Assembly: GCA_902801585.1 (NCBI GenBank)
Contig: CADCIU010000001.1
Span: 1-64,000 of the forward strand
Direction of reading: 5' to 3'
From: an uncultured Lachnospiraceae bacterium
GTDB taxonomy: Bacteria > Bacillota_A > Clostridia > Lachnospirales > Lachnospiraceae
DNA length: 64,000 bases
Part shown: one piece after another, positions 18,954-29,447 of the stretch
Position numbering within the stretch: position 1 is the first letter of the stretch
How the letters are laid out: each line of letters begins with the position of its first letter
Translations under genes and position numbers: made by a program
The notes under the pieces: generated by a model
Databases searched by the model: none
Seen by the model: only the letters and a program-made list of their open reading frames with translations
Told to the model about the DNA's origin: nothing

Positions 18954-19607
18954 ATGAGCTTAACAGGGACCGATCACATCACCGTGAACACACAGAACAG
19001 CATACGCATAGTGAATGAGGAGGGAACAGTGATCTATCTGGATCCGCTGGGCATTGAGGGAGAACCCAAAGACGCGGATGTGATCCTGCTCACGCATGCA
19101 CACCACGATCACTTTTCTCCCGATGATATTGCCAAAATACGGAAAGGATCCACGTATTTTGTCTGTCCCTCCTCGATGAAAGATGAAGTGGAGAAGAACG
19201 GCATCGATATGTGCCATATTCTGTCCATGGAAGTGGAAGACAGGGTCAGTATTGAAGGGATCTATATTGAGGCTGTTCCTGCTTACAACAAATTAAAGCC
19301 CTTTCATCCCAGAAGAAACGGCTGGCTCGGCTATGTCATGCAGATTGACGGGGCGAAGATCTACGCAGCGGGAGATACGGATGCGCTCAAAGAGAATACG
19401 TCGATCAGCTGTGATATAGCAATGGTGCCGATCGGCGGTACATACACGATGAACTCGAAAGAGGCTGCAGACTTTGTCAATGCCTTAAAGCCGTCCGTGG
19501 TCATTCCCACACACTACGGCTCCATTGTCGGCAAACCTTCCGACGCAGAAGAGTTCGAGAAAAGAGTGGACGATAAGATCCGGGTCGTGAAGAAATTGAA
19601 ATTCTGA
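18954..19607 (+). CDS. metallo-beta-lactamase-fold hydrolase (UlaG/YtkL-like)
   Basis: A 217-residue MBL protein with the intact motif THAHHDHF, AAGDTD for the bridging aspartate and PTHYG for the final histidine. It resembles metal-dependent hydrolases annotated UPF0173 or UlaG-like. Substrate unknown. A GAAAGGAG ribosome site precedes the ATG, and a bidirectional terminator follows. It is a useful contrast with the Cys-variant paralogue at 13137. Confidence 0.85.
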   Translation: MSLTGTDHITVNTQNSIRIVNEEGTVIYLDPLGIEGEPKDADVILLTHAHHDHFSPDDIAKIRKGSTYFVCPSSMKDEVEKNGIDMCHILSMEVEDRVSIEGIYIEAVPAYNKLKPFHPRRNGWLGYVMQIDGAKIYAAGDTDALKENTSISCDIAMVPIGGTYTMNSKEAADFVNALKPSVVIPTHYGSIVGKPSDAEEFEKRVDDKIRVVKKLKF

Positions 19608-19664
19608 AATTCTGTTTCGGATATATATCCTGAACGAAGGCTCTGATTTATGAAAATCTCTGAA

Positions 19665-19710
19665 GAGAATAAAACGGGGTGCCGCATCGCGGCACCCCGT
19701 TCTTATTCTC
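19665..19710. terminator. bidirectional terminator between convergent genes
   Basis: An almost perfect ~21-bp stem (core GGGGTGCCGC/GCGGCACCCC, loop ATC) with A-rich 5' and T-rich 3' flanks serves both the MBL gene on the + strand and the PTS gene on the - strand. Confidence 0.9.
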
Positions 19711-19736
19711 TTGTCAGCAACAAGTCTTAGAAATCA

Positions 19737-21962
<2,226 letters not shown>

Positions 21963-21990
21963 TTATTTGTTACTACTATAGAATACGACA

Positions 21991-22004
21991 TGAAAACGAT
22001 TACA
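21991..22004. promoter_or_regulatory. cre site (CcpA operator) upstream of ptsG
   Basis: TGAAAACGATTACA matches the consensus TGNAANCGNWNNCW at every fixed position. On the - strand it overlaps the likely -35/spacer region, 62 nt before the ptsG start. Carbon catabolite control is inferred. Confidence 0.7.
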
Positions 22005-22173
22005 ATACATATTAATTTTTAGATTTATTATACTTTTTTTATAAATACACAAGAAATCTATAAGAAGTGTATAGGCAATGCTCCAAAACGTGATAAAATA
22101 TAGCCAGTCCGTAAACTAAGCGCAAAGCAGTAAATATGAAAGTTCCGGAAATAATGATCAATGGGGGAAAAAT

Positions 22174-22425
22174 ATGGAAGATATCATTATTCTAGTGGAT
22201 GACAATGGTGTTGAGCAGGAATACGAAGTGCTGGATACAGTCGAATATGAAGGGGAACGTTATGTCGTGCTGATCCAGGAAGATGATGAAGAGGTCTCGA
22301 TCCTGAAGGTGGAATCCGAGGAAGGAGATGACCTTGAACTTGTGACTTGCGAGGACGATGTGATCGAAGAGGTTTATCACATTTTCAAAGAGAACAATAC
22401 GGACAATTTCGATTTTGAAGACTGA
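22174..22425 (+). CDS. DUF1292 family protein
   Basis: An 83-residue very acidic protein that starts with the family pattern IIILVDDNGVEQEYEVLDTVEYEGERYVVL. DUF1292 proteins (YrzB-like) are small cytosolic Firmicute proteins of unknown function. GGGGG precedes the ATG. It is divergent from ptsG, and the gap holds the cre site. A long hairpin follows its stop. Confidence 0.85.
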   Translation: MEDIIILVDDNGVEQEYEVLDTVEYEGERYVVLIQEDDEEVSILKVESEEGDDLELVTCEDDVIEEVYHIFKENNTDNFDFED

Positions 22426-22445
22426 TCATGCGCTGCGTTTTACAA

Positions 22446-22510
22446 GAACAGGGGCTGCCGCATCAGCAAATGTGTTTTGATCTCATTTGCTGATGCGGCA
22501 GCCCCTGTTC
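22446..22510. terminator. 27-bp perfect inverted repeat, terminator between convergent genes
   Basis: Arms 22446-22472 and 22484-22510 are perfectly complementary around an 11-nt loop. It lies between the DUF1292 gene (+) and degV (-). The first 18 bases, GAACAGGGGCTGCCGCAT, recur exactly at 30968-30985 in another terminator. There is little T after the + strand stem, so it may work mainly as a structural barrier. Confidence 0.7.
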
Positions 22511-22547
22511 TATGGAGAATGTTTTACAGGACCTCATGAAGCCCGGA

Positions 22548-23426
22548 TCAGATATAATTGCGATTGCCCCAGTGTATGACGGCCATCATGCCGGGGCCCG
22601 TGTGTGCTCCTATGACGGGGCCCAATCCGCAGATCTGAACGTTCGCACGGGGGTTAATGCGCAGAATGCGGTCACGCACATCGTTCGCTGCGTCTTCGCA
22701 ATCGGCATGAGCGATGATGACATCAGAGGGCATTTCCGGATCCATGGCGGCTTTGTAGCAGTCTGTAAGAAACATGGAAGCTTTGGCAAGTCCTCTCTTT
22801 TTAGCGATGCTGACAAGACTTCCGTCATCGAGGATCTTGAGGATGGGTTTGATATTGAGCATTGTTCCGGCAACTGCTGTGGCGGCGGAAATACGGCCTC
22901 CCCGGCGAAGATACTTGAGGTCATCCACTAAAAACCAATGACATATATTGCGTGCCTTTGAACGAAGGGCAGCGGCATTTTCCGCGACGGAAGCTCCGCT
23001 CTTCTTCATCCGGACCGCTTCCATGAGGAGCAGTCCCATTCCTCCTGTCCCGGCCAGCGAATCGACGACTTCGACCTGAAGACCTTCAAATTCATCGATC
23101 ACTTCTTCTGCGGCGGAGAGAGCTGACGAGTAAGTGCTGCTCAGGCCGCTTGACAGGGAGATGTAGAGAATATCATGGCCTTTCCCGGCCTGTTCGCTGA
23201 ATATCTGCTGGTAGAAATAGGGTGTGATCTGGCTGGTGTGCGTCATTTTTCCCGATCGCATAGCGTCATAGAATACCTTTAATTCCGCGTCGGAAAGACG
23301 GTTCTCCATGAGATTTTCATTTTCTCCCAAAACATACTTCATAGGAATGATGATAATGTTGTTGTCATCTATAAAGTTTTGATCGATATCGACAGATGCA
23401 TCGATACATATTACATAATCTTTCAT
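22548..23426 (-). CDS. DegV-family fatty-acid-binding protein (FakB-like)
   Basis: A 292-residue DegV protein. The N-terminal IDASVDI and the ligand-site pattern THTSQITP are seen, with SLSSGLSSTYSSA (~95) and DDLKYLRRGGRI (~170), all typical. Family members bind a fatty acid and present it to the FakA kinase. It is divergent from a TetR regulator (23647), which may control it; that is inference. No FakA gene is in the window. Confidence 0.9.
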   Translation of the reverse strand: MKDYVICIDASVDIDQNFIDDNNIIIIPMKYVLGENENLMENRLSDAELKVFYDAMRSGKMTHTSQITPYFYQQIFSEQAGKGHDILYISLSSGLSSTYSSALSAAEEVIDEFEGLQVEVVDSLAGTGGMGLLLMEAVRMKKSGASVAENAAALRSKARNICHWFLVDDLKYLRRGGRISAATAVAGTMLNIKPILKILDDGSLVSIAKKRGLAKASMFLTDCYKAAMDPEMPSDVIIAHADCEDAANDVRDRILRINPRANVQICGLGPVIGAHTGPGMMAVIHWGNRNYI

Positions 23427-23609
23427 TGTTCTGCTCCGATCTTATGAAAGTATTTGAATTAAGAAACAAGTGTGTATTATTATACAAATGATTATTAATT
23501 TAAGGCAACCATAAGTTTTGCGGTTATGTATAAGAAACAACATAAAAGAAAGATTTGTTTCATAATACACAAAACAGCGTGATCTGAGTATTAGCCTGTT
23601 TTTTTGCAT

Positions 23610-23620
23610 GGGTGACACCC
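23610..23620. promoter_or_regulatory. palindrome in degV/TetR divergent region
   Basis: GGGTGACACCC is a perfect 5-bp inverted repeat with a single central A, 26 nt before the TetR ATG. It could be the core of the repressor's own operator. The rest of the 220-nt gap is AT-rich. Confidence 0.35.
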
Positions 23621-23646
23621 TGTTTATAGGAAAGGAGAAGAGGAAG

Positions 23647-24225
23647 ATGGATAAGAGAGTGATGAAGACGAGGAGAGCGATCCATGAAGCGATGACTAAG
23701 CTCCTTACCGTAAAACCGATCGAAGAGATCACTGTGACAGAACTTGCCGAGAAGGCAGAGATTAACAGAAAGACGTTCTATAACTATTACAACAGCGTCT
23801 ACATGGTCGCGGAAGAGATGGAAGATGAGATCGTGGCGCGCTTTGAGGAGACACTTCGCAAGATCGATTTTGACACGCTGCTCAAGGATCCGCAGACAAC
23901 CTTTATCACGCTGGCAAGACTGATCACATCCGATCTGGATTTTTACGGAAACATACTCACCAACACCAACCAGGAATCCTTTCTGCAGAAGATCATCACA
24001 TCTCTGAAACAGAGGATCATGACGCTCTACTTCTCGGAATCGGATATGGACAACGAGCTCATGGAATATGTACTGGAATACACAGTAGCCGGGCTTGTAT
24101 CAGTATTTAAGAGATGGTTCGAGAGCGGGAGAAATCCCGATATTGAGTATCTCTCAAGTTATGTGAGTACACTGGCCGTTTACGGGATCGCCTCGCTGAT
24201 CGGAACAAAGAATAAAAAAGGATGA
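23647..24225 (+). CDS. TetR/AcrR-family transcriptional regulator
   Basis: A 192-residue repressor-type protein. The N-terminal helix-turn-helix region is clear: TRRAIHEAMTKLL, then ITVTELAEKAEINRKTFYNYYNS (~22-48). The C-terminal ligand domain resembles the TetR_C group common in Clostridia. ATG at 23647 has GGAG/GAGGAAG just upstream; an in-frame ATG at 23608 would add 13 residues that overlap the GGGTGACACCC palindrome, so it is disfavoured. It is divergent from degV. Confidence 0.85.
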   Translation: MDKRVMKTRRAIHEAMTKLLTVKPIEEITVTELAEKAEINRKTFYNYYNSVYMVAEEMEDEIVARFEETLRKIDFDTLLKDPQTTFITLARLITSDLDFYGNILTNTNQESFLQKIITSLKQRIMTLYFSESDMDNELMEYVLEYTVAGLVSVFKRWFESGRNPDIEYLSSYVSTLAVYGIASLIGTKNKKG

Positions 24226-24328
24226 AGGAAAACCGCAAGTCTGATATAATTATAACAGAACCATAAGACTTTCCGGGATCTGTTCTTTATTCCGGTTTCA
24301 CAAGATTTAAGAGGAGAGGGCCAGTACT

Positions 24329-24928
24329 ATGAAACAACAGATCATCGTAACCATTGGAAGAGAATCGGGAAGCGGCGGACATGCAATAGCGAAGAGACTT
24401 GCGGATTCTATGGGAATCGCATGTTACGATAAGAAAAAGCTCGTGGAAGGCACGGCGAAATTGGGCGGGATGAATAAGAGTTATGTCAGAAAACTCGACG
24501 AGAAGCCGGTGGGATTCCCTTTTACAGGCCGCATCGGTGCTTTTGAAGAGTCTCCGGAGAGCAATGTGGCCCGCATGACCTTTGAGTACATAAGACAGAT
24601 CGCGGACAGCGGAGAGAGCTGTGTGATCGTCGGACGCTGCGCGGACACAGTGCTGAGGAAAAACCCGAACACTGTACGTATATTTATAGTAGGAGATACG
24701 GACCAGAAGAATGCCAGACTCGCCAATATCCAGCAGATCAGCCTTGAAGAGGCCGATGAGGAACGCAAAGAGATTGACAGATTCAGAAGGGCGTATCATA
24801 ATTTCTACAGTGACACGAAATGGGGGGATTCAAGAGCTTATGATCTCATCATCAATTCGAGCCGTCTGGGAATCCAGGGGACAGCGGAGATCATCAAGAC
24901 GTTTGTTATGGCATTCAAGGAGGTTTAA
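24329..24928 (+). CDS. cytidylate kinase-like family protein
   Basis: A 199-residue P-loop protein with IVTIGRESGSGGHAIAKRLA: the family's Walker A-like glycine loop, related to Cmk but with the RESGSGG variant. A C-terminal FYSDTKWGDSRAYDLIINSSRLG matches this Clostridial family, which is common beside membrane proteins. It probably phosphorylates a small molecule; substrate unknown. It is followed directly by a zinc-ribbon membrane protein. Confidence 0.85.
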   Translation: MKQQIIVTIGRESGSGGHAIAKRLADSMGIACYDKKKLVEGTAKLGGMNKSYVRKLDEKPVGFPFTGRIGAFEESPESNVARMTFEYIRQIADSGESCVIVGRCADTVLRKNPNTVRIFIVGDTDQKNARLANIQQISLEEADEERKEIDRFRRAYHNFYSDTKWGDSRAYDLIINSSRLGIQGTAEIIKTFVMAFKEV

Positions 24929-24930
24929 GC

Positions 24931-25482
24931 ATGAAGATTTGCCCTATTTGCGGTAAAAAGAACAGCGATTCCAGCAAATTCTGCGTGGAGTGCGGCGCCG
25001 TACTCGACAGGACACCGGGATCAGCAGGCGGACAGGGAAACGCCGGAGGATATAACGGAGGCGGTTATAACGGCGGCGGTTACAATAACGGCGGATACAA
25101 CGGCGGCAGCAGAAGCGCTTCTGCTCCGGGCAATGAAGTCGTCTACACGACCGTGATGCCCAGAAGTGTCGCGCTCTGCGTGGTACTGAGCATCGTCACT
25201 TGCGGGATTTATATGCTTTACTGGATCTATAAACTGAACAATGAGGTCAATGAGCTTGCACAGGAGCCTATGGCGACGGGAGGCGGCATAGTGATCCTCC
25301 TTTCGATCGTGACATGTGGTATTTATTACATGTATTGGCTTTACAAGATGGGCGAGAAAACGGATTACATCAGACGGGTCAATGCCAGCAGCAATATCCT
25401 TTATCTGGTATTGGGACTGTTCGGTCTGGCGATCGTATCTCTTGCACTTATGCAGGACAGCATTAACAGAGTGCTTCAGTAA
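24931..25482 (+). CDS. zinc-ribbon DUF4234 membrane protein
   Basis: A 183-residue protein with three parts: a zinc ribbon (CPICGKK...CVECG, residues 3-23), a Gly/Tyr/Asn-rich linker with GGYNGG repeats (~38-60), and a DUF4234 membrane module with duplicated SIVTCGIYMLYWIYK and SIVTCGIYYMYWLYK hairpins. A final hydrophobic helix precedes the C terminus. It starts two bases after the kinase-like gene stop, so it is co-translated. Function unknown. Confidence 0.85.
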   Translation: MKICPICGKKNSDSSKFCVECGAVLDRTPGSAGGQGNAGGYNGGGYNGGGYNNGGYNGGSRSASAPGNEVVYTTVMPRSVALCVVLSIVTCGIYMLYWIYKLNNEVNELAQEPMATGGGIVILLSIVTCGIYYMYWLYKMGEKTDYIRRVNASSNILYLVLGLFGLAIVSLALMQDSINRVLQ

Positions 25483-25549
25483 GACACAGTGATCCGGTAT
25501 TATGCGGCCGGAATGCATTCGGATCAAGCAGATCAGGGCGGAAGATGAT

Positions 25550-25996
25550 ATGAAATACAGAGCTGACAATGACGGCGCGCATGAAGAGATTCATAGGGAC
25601 GGACCGGGATCAGCGAATAACAGCAGCAGGAAGGTGTTTTTCCTGCTGCTGGTTTGTTGTGCCGGAGTATGTTACCTGATCTGGATCCGCTGCGGCGGGC
25701 TCGCGATCCCATGCCCCTTTCACCTTCTGACCGGACTGGACTGTCCCGGGTGCGGCATTACGAGAATGCTGGCGGCATTGTCACGGGGTGATCTGCAGGA
25801 AGCCGCGCATGCGAACGCTTACCTGTTTTATACGCTGCCTTATCTGGTGATGCTCATTGCGTACACGCTGCTCAAATGGTTTAAGAACGAGAGGACCGGA
25901 AGATGGTTTGAAGCCGCCGCCCTCTTATATGCGGCGGGGCTTGTGCTGTTCGGTATCTGGCGCAACATCCCGCATCTGCAGGCTCTGCTCAGCTGA
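25550..25996 (+). CDS. DUF2752 membrane protein
   Basis: A 148-residue protein with three predicted membrane helices and the DUF2752 signature CPFHLLTGLDCPGCGITRMLAALSRGDL. Cysteines in C-P-x-C-G-x-T are conserved in the family, whose role is unknown. ATG at 25550 is preferred because the residues before it, from an upstream ATG at 25502, are not conserved-looking. Its 3' end overlaps the convergent PAP2 gene by eight bases. Confidence 0.8.
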   Translation: MKYRADNDGAHEEIHRDGPGSANNSSRKVFFLLLVCCAGVCYLIWIRCGGLAIPCPFHLLTGLDCPGCGITRMLAALSRGDLQEAAHANAYLFYTLPYLVMLIAYTLLKWFKNERTGRWFEAAALLYAAGLVLFGIWRNIPHLQALLS

Positions 25997-26942
25997 CACC
26001 GGAAGGTATTCGCTTTTCGACATACGTAAATAATGCCGGGTAGACAGCTGTGAGATAAAACATAAGAAAACCGTAGTGGATCAAGTGGCCTGCCAGCAGA
26101 CCGGTGACCGCATAGAGCGGTTTTTTGAGTACCAGAAAGACCAGGACCGGAATGGGGAAACCAAGGATCGATCTCACGACACGTCTGAGGACGGAACCGT
26201 CCGAAGTGAAGCGAATAAATCTAACTTCTATGACCGATCCGGTCAAAAAGCCGATCCAGGCGCCGACTGCGGTAAAGCCATCTGTTTTCATTTCCTGAGG
26301 ATCGACGACAAGGATACCGTCAACATAATCCATCGGATACGCCTTCCATTCAAAATAGACCAGCAATAAAACGGCGATCAGAATACCCGCAGCAGCAAAG
26401 CGAGGCACCAGCTCAGGATTTTGACTGAGTTTGCGAAAGAGCAGTGTATTGAGATAGAGCAGGATCAGACCGATCATGATCGAGACGAACACATCCTGCG
26501 GGGTGTGAACACCCAGATAGTTTCGCGAAAAACCGGTCAGCAGGATCATTACAGTGCACAAAACACAGACCAGGGGATTCCCTGAGCGAAAATGCACTGC
26601 GATAGAGCCGTAAAAGGACATTGCCATTTGCGTATGTCCGCTCGGGAAGGAATACCCCGTGGCGGATTCCACCGCCTGCGGTGCGGGAATGAGCTTGTGT
26701 TCCCGGATCCACGGCCTGTACACGCATGCGGTGAGTTTCAGAAAATTGTTGACCAAATGCCCCGACAGGCAGTTCGCGATGATCCGGTAACCGAGGGAAC
26801 GGTCGACGGACCAGAATATGAGGACCGTACAAACGGCGGCACCTTTCGTTGAGATGTCGGAGATCAGAAGCATGAATTGTGTGAATAATGCGCCTGCAGA
26901 CTCTCTGAACTGCTGAAGAAAGAGTAAATAATCGATATCCAT
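25989..26942 (-). CDS. PAP2-family membrane phosphatase
   Basis: A 317-residue multi-pass protein. The three PAP2 phosphatase motifs are visible: KLTACVYRP (KxxxxxxRP), PSGHT and SRNYLGVHTPQD (SRxxxxxHxxxD). Such enzymes dephosphorylate lipid phosphates such as undecaprenyl pyrophosphate or phosphatidate. The C-terminal third adds further membrane helices beyond the core. AAGGAG precedes the ATG. It lies just downstream of the dha terminator. Confidence 0.88.
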   Translation of the reverse strand: MDIDYLLFLQQFRESAGALFTQFMLLISDISTKGAAVCTVLIFWSVDRSLGYRIIANCLSGHLVNNFLKLTACVYRPWIREHKLIPAPQAVESATGYSFPSGHTQMAMSFYGSIAVHFRSGNPLVCVLCTVMILLTGFSRNYLGVHTPQDVFVSIMIGLILLYLNTLLFRKLSQNPELVPRFAAAGILIAVLLLVYFEWKAYPMDYVDGILVVDPQEMKTDGFTAVGAWIGFLTGSVIEVRFIRFTSDGSVLRRVVRSILGFPIPVLVFLVLKKPLYAVTGLLAGHLIHYGFLMFYLTAVYPALFTYVEKRIPSGVS

Positions 26943-26975
26943 GGATCTCCTTTCCCATCGCAGAATGCATGGGCG

Positions 26976-27016
26976 AAAAATAACAGCCCGGCAGATGGAT
27001 CATCTGCCGGTGCTGT
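26976..27016 (-). terminator. terminator of the dha operon
   Basis: A perfect 10-bp core CCGGCAGATG/CATCTGCCGG with loop of three, extended by ACAGC/GCTGT. On the - strand it is followed by TTATTTTT. It lies 35-75 nt after the dhaK stop. Confidence 0.88.
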
Positions 27017-27050
27017 AACTGAGTCATCGGTTGTTCGTGTTATTTCCAAA

Positions 27051-28049
27051 TCAGATCTGGCAGAAAGCGGGCGTATCAGCCGGAGCATTCAGGAGAGCTT
27101 CCAGTTCATCATCGAGCTTTAGCAGGGAAATGGAGAATCCTGCCATTTCAAGAGAGGTCATATAGTTGCCTACGAGCGTCTTGGCGACCTTGATTCCCTT
27201 GTCAGCCAGAACTTTGGAAACCTCGAGATTGGCGATGTAGAGCTCACTCAGAGGAGTGGCGCCCATGCCGTTGACCATGACCGCGACCTTGTCGCCGCTG
27301 CCATAGATGCCTTCGGCGAGGATCTTGTCGAGGAGCTGGTCTACGGTAGCTTCCGCCGTGCTGATCTTCTCCTTGTGTGTTCCGGGCTCGCCATGGATGC
27401 CGATTCCGATCTCGACTTCGTCGTCGGCCAGTTCAAAACCGGGCTTTCCGACGGCCGGTACAGTGCAGGGTTCGATGCCCATGCCCATGGAGCGGACATT
27501 GGCGATCACTTTCTCTGCAACAGCTTTGACCTCTGCCAGGCTTGCGCCTTCTTCCGCTTTAGCGCCGGCGATCTTATGTACGAAGATCGTTCCGGCAATG
27601 CCTCTGCGGCCGGTGGTCCATGTGCTGTTCTCCACTGCGACGTCATCAGCAACAATGACTTTCTCGACTTCAATATCTTCATCGGCTGCCATATCTGCTG
27701 CCATCTCGAAGTTCATGACGTCACCGGTGTAGTTCTTGATGATCAAAAGAGCGCCTTTTCCGCACTCAGTCGCTTTGATGGCCTCATAGACCTGGTCGGG
27801 GGTAGGAGAGGTGAAGACTGCTCCCGCAACGGCACCGTCCAGCATGCCTTTTCCTACATAACCGCCGTGAGCGGGCTCATGTCCGGAACCGCCTCCGGAG
27901 ATCAGGACGACCTTATCGGTCTTTTTGGCGCCTGTGCGGATCATGACATCCGTGCCCTCGACGCGCTCCACATACTGGGGATGTGCTGCAGCCATGCCGC
28001 GCAGCATCTCATCCACTACATTGTCAACCCCATTGATCAGTTTCTTCAT
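27051..28049 (-). CDS. dhaK: dihydroxyacetone kinase subunit DhaK
   Basis: A 332-residue protein that covalently binds dihydroxyacetone through a histidine and accepts phosphate from DhaL-ADP. It starts MKKLINGVDNVVDEMLRG, has SGGGSGHEPAHGGYVG (substrate region, with catalytic His in GIHGEPG) and matches DhaK throughout. AGGAGG sits just before the ATG at 28049; an extra in-frame start 13 codons upstream is not supported. It is the last gene of the dhaL-dhaM-dhaK operon, behind an intergenic inverted repeat. Confidence 0.96.
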   Translation of the reverse strand: MKKLINGVDNVVDEMLRGMAAAHPQYVERVEGTDVMIRTGAKKTDKVVLISGGGSGHEPAHGGYVGKGMLDGAVAGAVFTSPTPDQVYEAIKATECGKGALLIIKNYTGDVMNFEMAADMAADEDIEVEKVIVADDVAVENSTWTTGRRGIAGTIFVHKIAGAKAEEGASLAEVKAVAEKVIANVRSMGMGIEPCTVPAVGKPGFELADDEVEIGIGIHGEPGTHKEKISTAEATVDQLLDKILAEGIYGSGDKVAVMVNGMGATPLSELYIANLEVSKVLADKGIKVAKTLVGNYMTSLEMAGFSISLLKLDDELEALLNAPADTPAFCQI

Positions 28050-28093
28050 TTGAATACCTCCTGTGAATACAACTATGTACTCCTGCATCTATC

Positions 28094-28128
28094 ATTACAG
28101 AAATGTTCCCCAAAACATGTTCTGTAAT
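28094..28128. repeat. inverted repeat between dhaM and dhaK
   Basis: ATTACAGAA and TTCTGTAAT frame an almost perfect 14/15-bp stem (one extra C) with a short CCCCAA-type loop. There is no T run after it on the - strand, so it looks like an RNA processing or stability hairpin, or an operator, rather than a terminator. Confidence 0.65.
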
Positions 28129-28138
28129 ACACGGATTG

Positions 28139-28528
28139 TTAATTGAGTTTGGACGCTGTCCTTGCCTCCTGTGCGGCTTCGATGACTTCATCCAGTGAAG
28201 CACCGGACGTGGATGTGACCGCGGCACTTACTGCTCCTTCAAGAATAGGAGCGTCCGCAATACGTACATCGATGTCACTATCGAGCATTTCAATCGCCAT
28301 TTCAGCGCTCATAATGCCGCTGCCCAGATCTGCCAGTACTGCGACGCCGTCTCCGGTGTCGGCAGCCTCGATGGCAGCCTGTATTTTGAAAGCGTCTGTA
28401 CCGATCGAACCGTCTTCCAGACCGCCGGCAGGAATGATGTGCTCGTTCTCGGATGCCATCTGCATGACAAGATCGTAAATCCCCTCTGCCACTTTACGGC
28501 TGTGTGATACAATGACAATTCCTACCAT
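28139..28528 (-). CDS. dhaM: PTS-dependent dihydroxyacetone kinase phosphotransferase subunit DhaM
   Basis: A 129-residue single EIIA-Man-like domain that takes phosphate from HPr and passes it to DhaL-ADP. The start GIVIVSHSRKVAEG carries the phospho-histidine (His9), and VLADLGSGIMSAEMA is typical of DhaM. It is the short form without fused HPr or EI domains, as in most Firmicutes. It lies 11 nt after dhaL and 89 nt before dhaK. Confidence 0.95.
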   Translation of the reverse strand: MVGIVIVSHSRKVAEGIYDLVMQMASENEHIIPAGGLEDGSIGTDAFKIQAAIEAADTGDGVAVLADLGSGIMSAEMAIEMLDSDIDVRIADAPILEGAVSAAVTSTSGASLDEVIEAAQEARTASKLN

Positions 28529-28539
28529 ATCAGCACCTC

Positions 28540-29160
28540 TTATCCTTTTATGAAATCACGGATCGCCTGCATTGTGTAAGTGGCGGATGTCGCACCCGGA
28601 TCCTGATGGCCGATGCTGCGCTCACCGAGATAGCTGGCGCGGCCCTTGGTGGCGATAATGGTCTTGGTAAACTCCACACCTTCCTCTGCAGCTTTGCACA
28701 TAGCATCCAGTGCATCGGCGACGGAAGCGCCTCCGTCAATGGCTGCGGCATAAGCTTCACTGGCAGGAATGATCGCGTCGAGCATTGTCTTCTCGCCTTT
28801 CACGGCCTTGCCGCGCTTCTGGATCCCTGCGATCACCGCCTCAAAAATGGCCTTGCCGTCTTCCGCGGTCAGAGCAGTCTTGCCCGCACAGACTTTACCC
28901 GCCTGCATATAAGCTGTGCCGTAGAGCGGTCCGGATGCACCGCCCACCTTGGACAGGAGCGTCATGCCGGTCTTTTTGAGAGCCTCACCGATATTGTCGT
29001 TGTCCTTGGGAAGAACAGCGAGCACTTCCGTAAAGCCCCTGGCCATATTGATCCCATGGTCAGCGTCACCGATCTCGCGGTCGAGTTCAGTGAGAAAGTC
29101 CTTGTTCTCAATGATGCGGTTCCCGATCAGTTCGATACATTCGAAGATCTTTGATGACAT
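28540..29160 (-). CDS. dhaL: dihydroxyacetone kinase ADP-binding subunit DhaL
   Basis: A 206-residue all-helical protein that holds a tightly bound ADP used as phosphate relay. The key DREIGDADHGINMARG provides the Mg-binding aspartates, followed by KVGGASGPLYGTA and GHQDPGATSATYTM. It is first in the operon; the order dhaL-dhaM-dhaK differs from the common dhaK-dhaL-dhaM. The 290-nt upstream gap is AT-rich and carries TATAAT on the - strand, but I see no clear -35. Confidence 0.96.
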   Translation of the reverse strand: MSSKIFECIELIGNRIIENKDFLTELDREIGDADHGINMARGFTEVLAVLPKDNDNIGEALKKTGMTLLSKVGGASGPLYGTAYMQAGKVCAGKTALTAEDGKAIFEAVIAGIQKRGKAVKGEKTMLDAIIPASEAYAAAIDGGASVADALDAMCKAAEEGVEFTKTIIATKGRASYLGERSIGHQDPGATSATYTMQAIRDFIKG

Positions 29161-29389
29161 TGTAACTACCTCCCTTTACATGATCAGAGGCCCGGGACAG
29201 AAGCAGTTCGAAATAAACTGTTCGAAATAAAAGCAGTCAGAGATCTGCCGCCTGATCCGGGCACAAAATCTTTGTCAATATTATATCACTACTGAAATTT
29301 ATATTGGTAAGTTTCTTCTAAGTTTTATTATGATTTTGACAAAAGATTGTGAAAAATGATTATGGAATGCGCTGTTCTGTGCGTTGTAC

Positions 29390-29419
29390 TTGCGCAAAAA
29401 AGCGAGTATGCGTTATAAT
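29390..29419 (+). promoter_or_regulatory. promoter for the PIN-like gene
   Basis: TTGCGC at 29390-29395 and TATAAT at 29414-29419 are 18 nt apart, 28 nt before the ATG at 29448. Confidence 0.6.
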
Positions 29420-29447
29420 GCTTCATGTCGGCTGACAAGGTATATAT

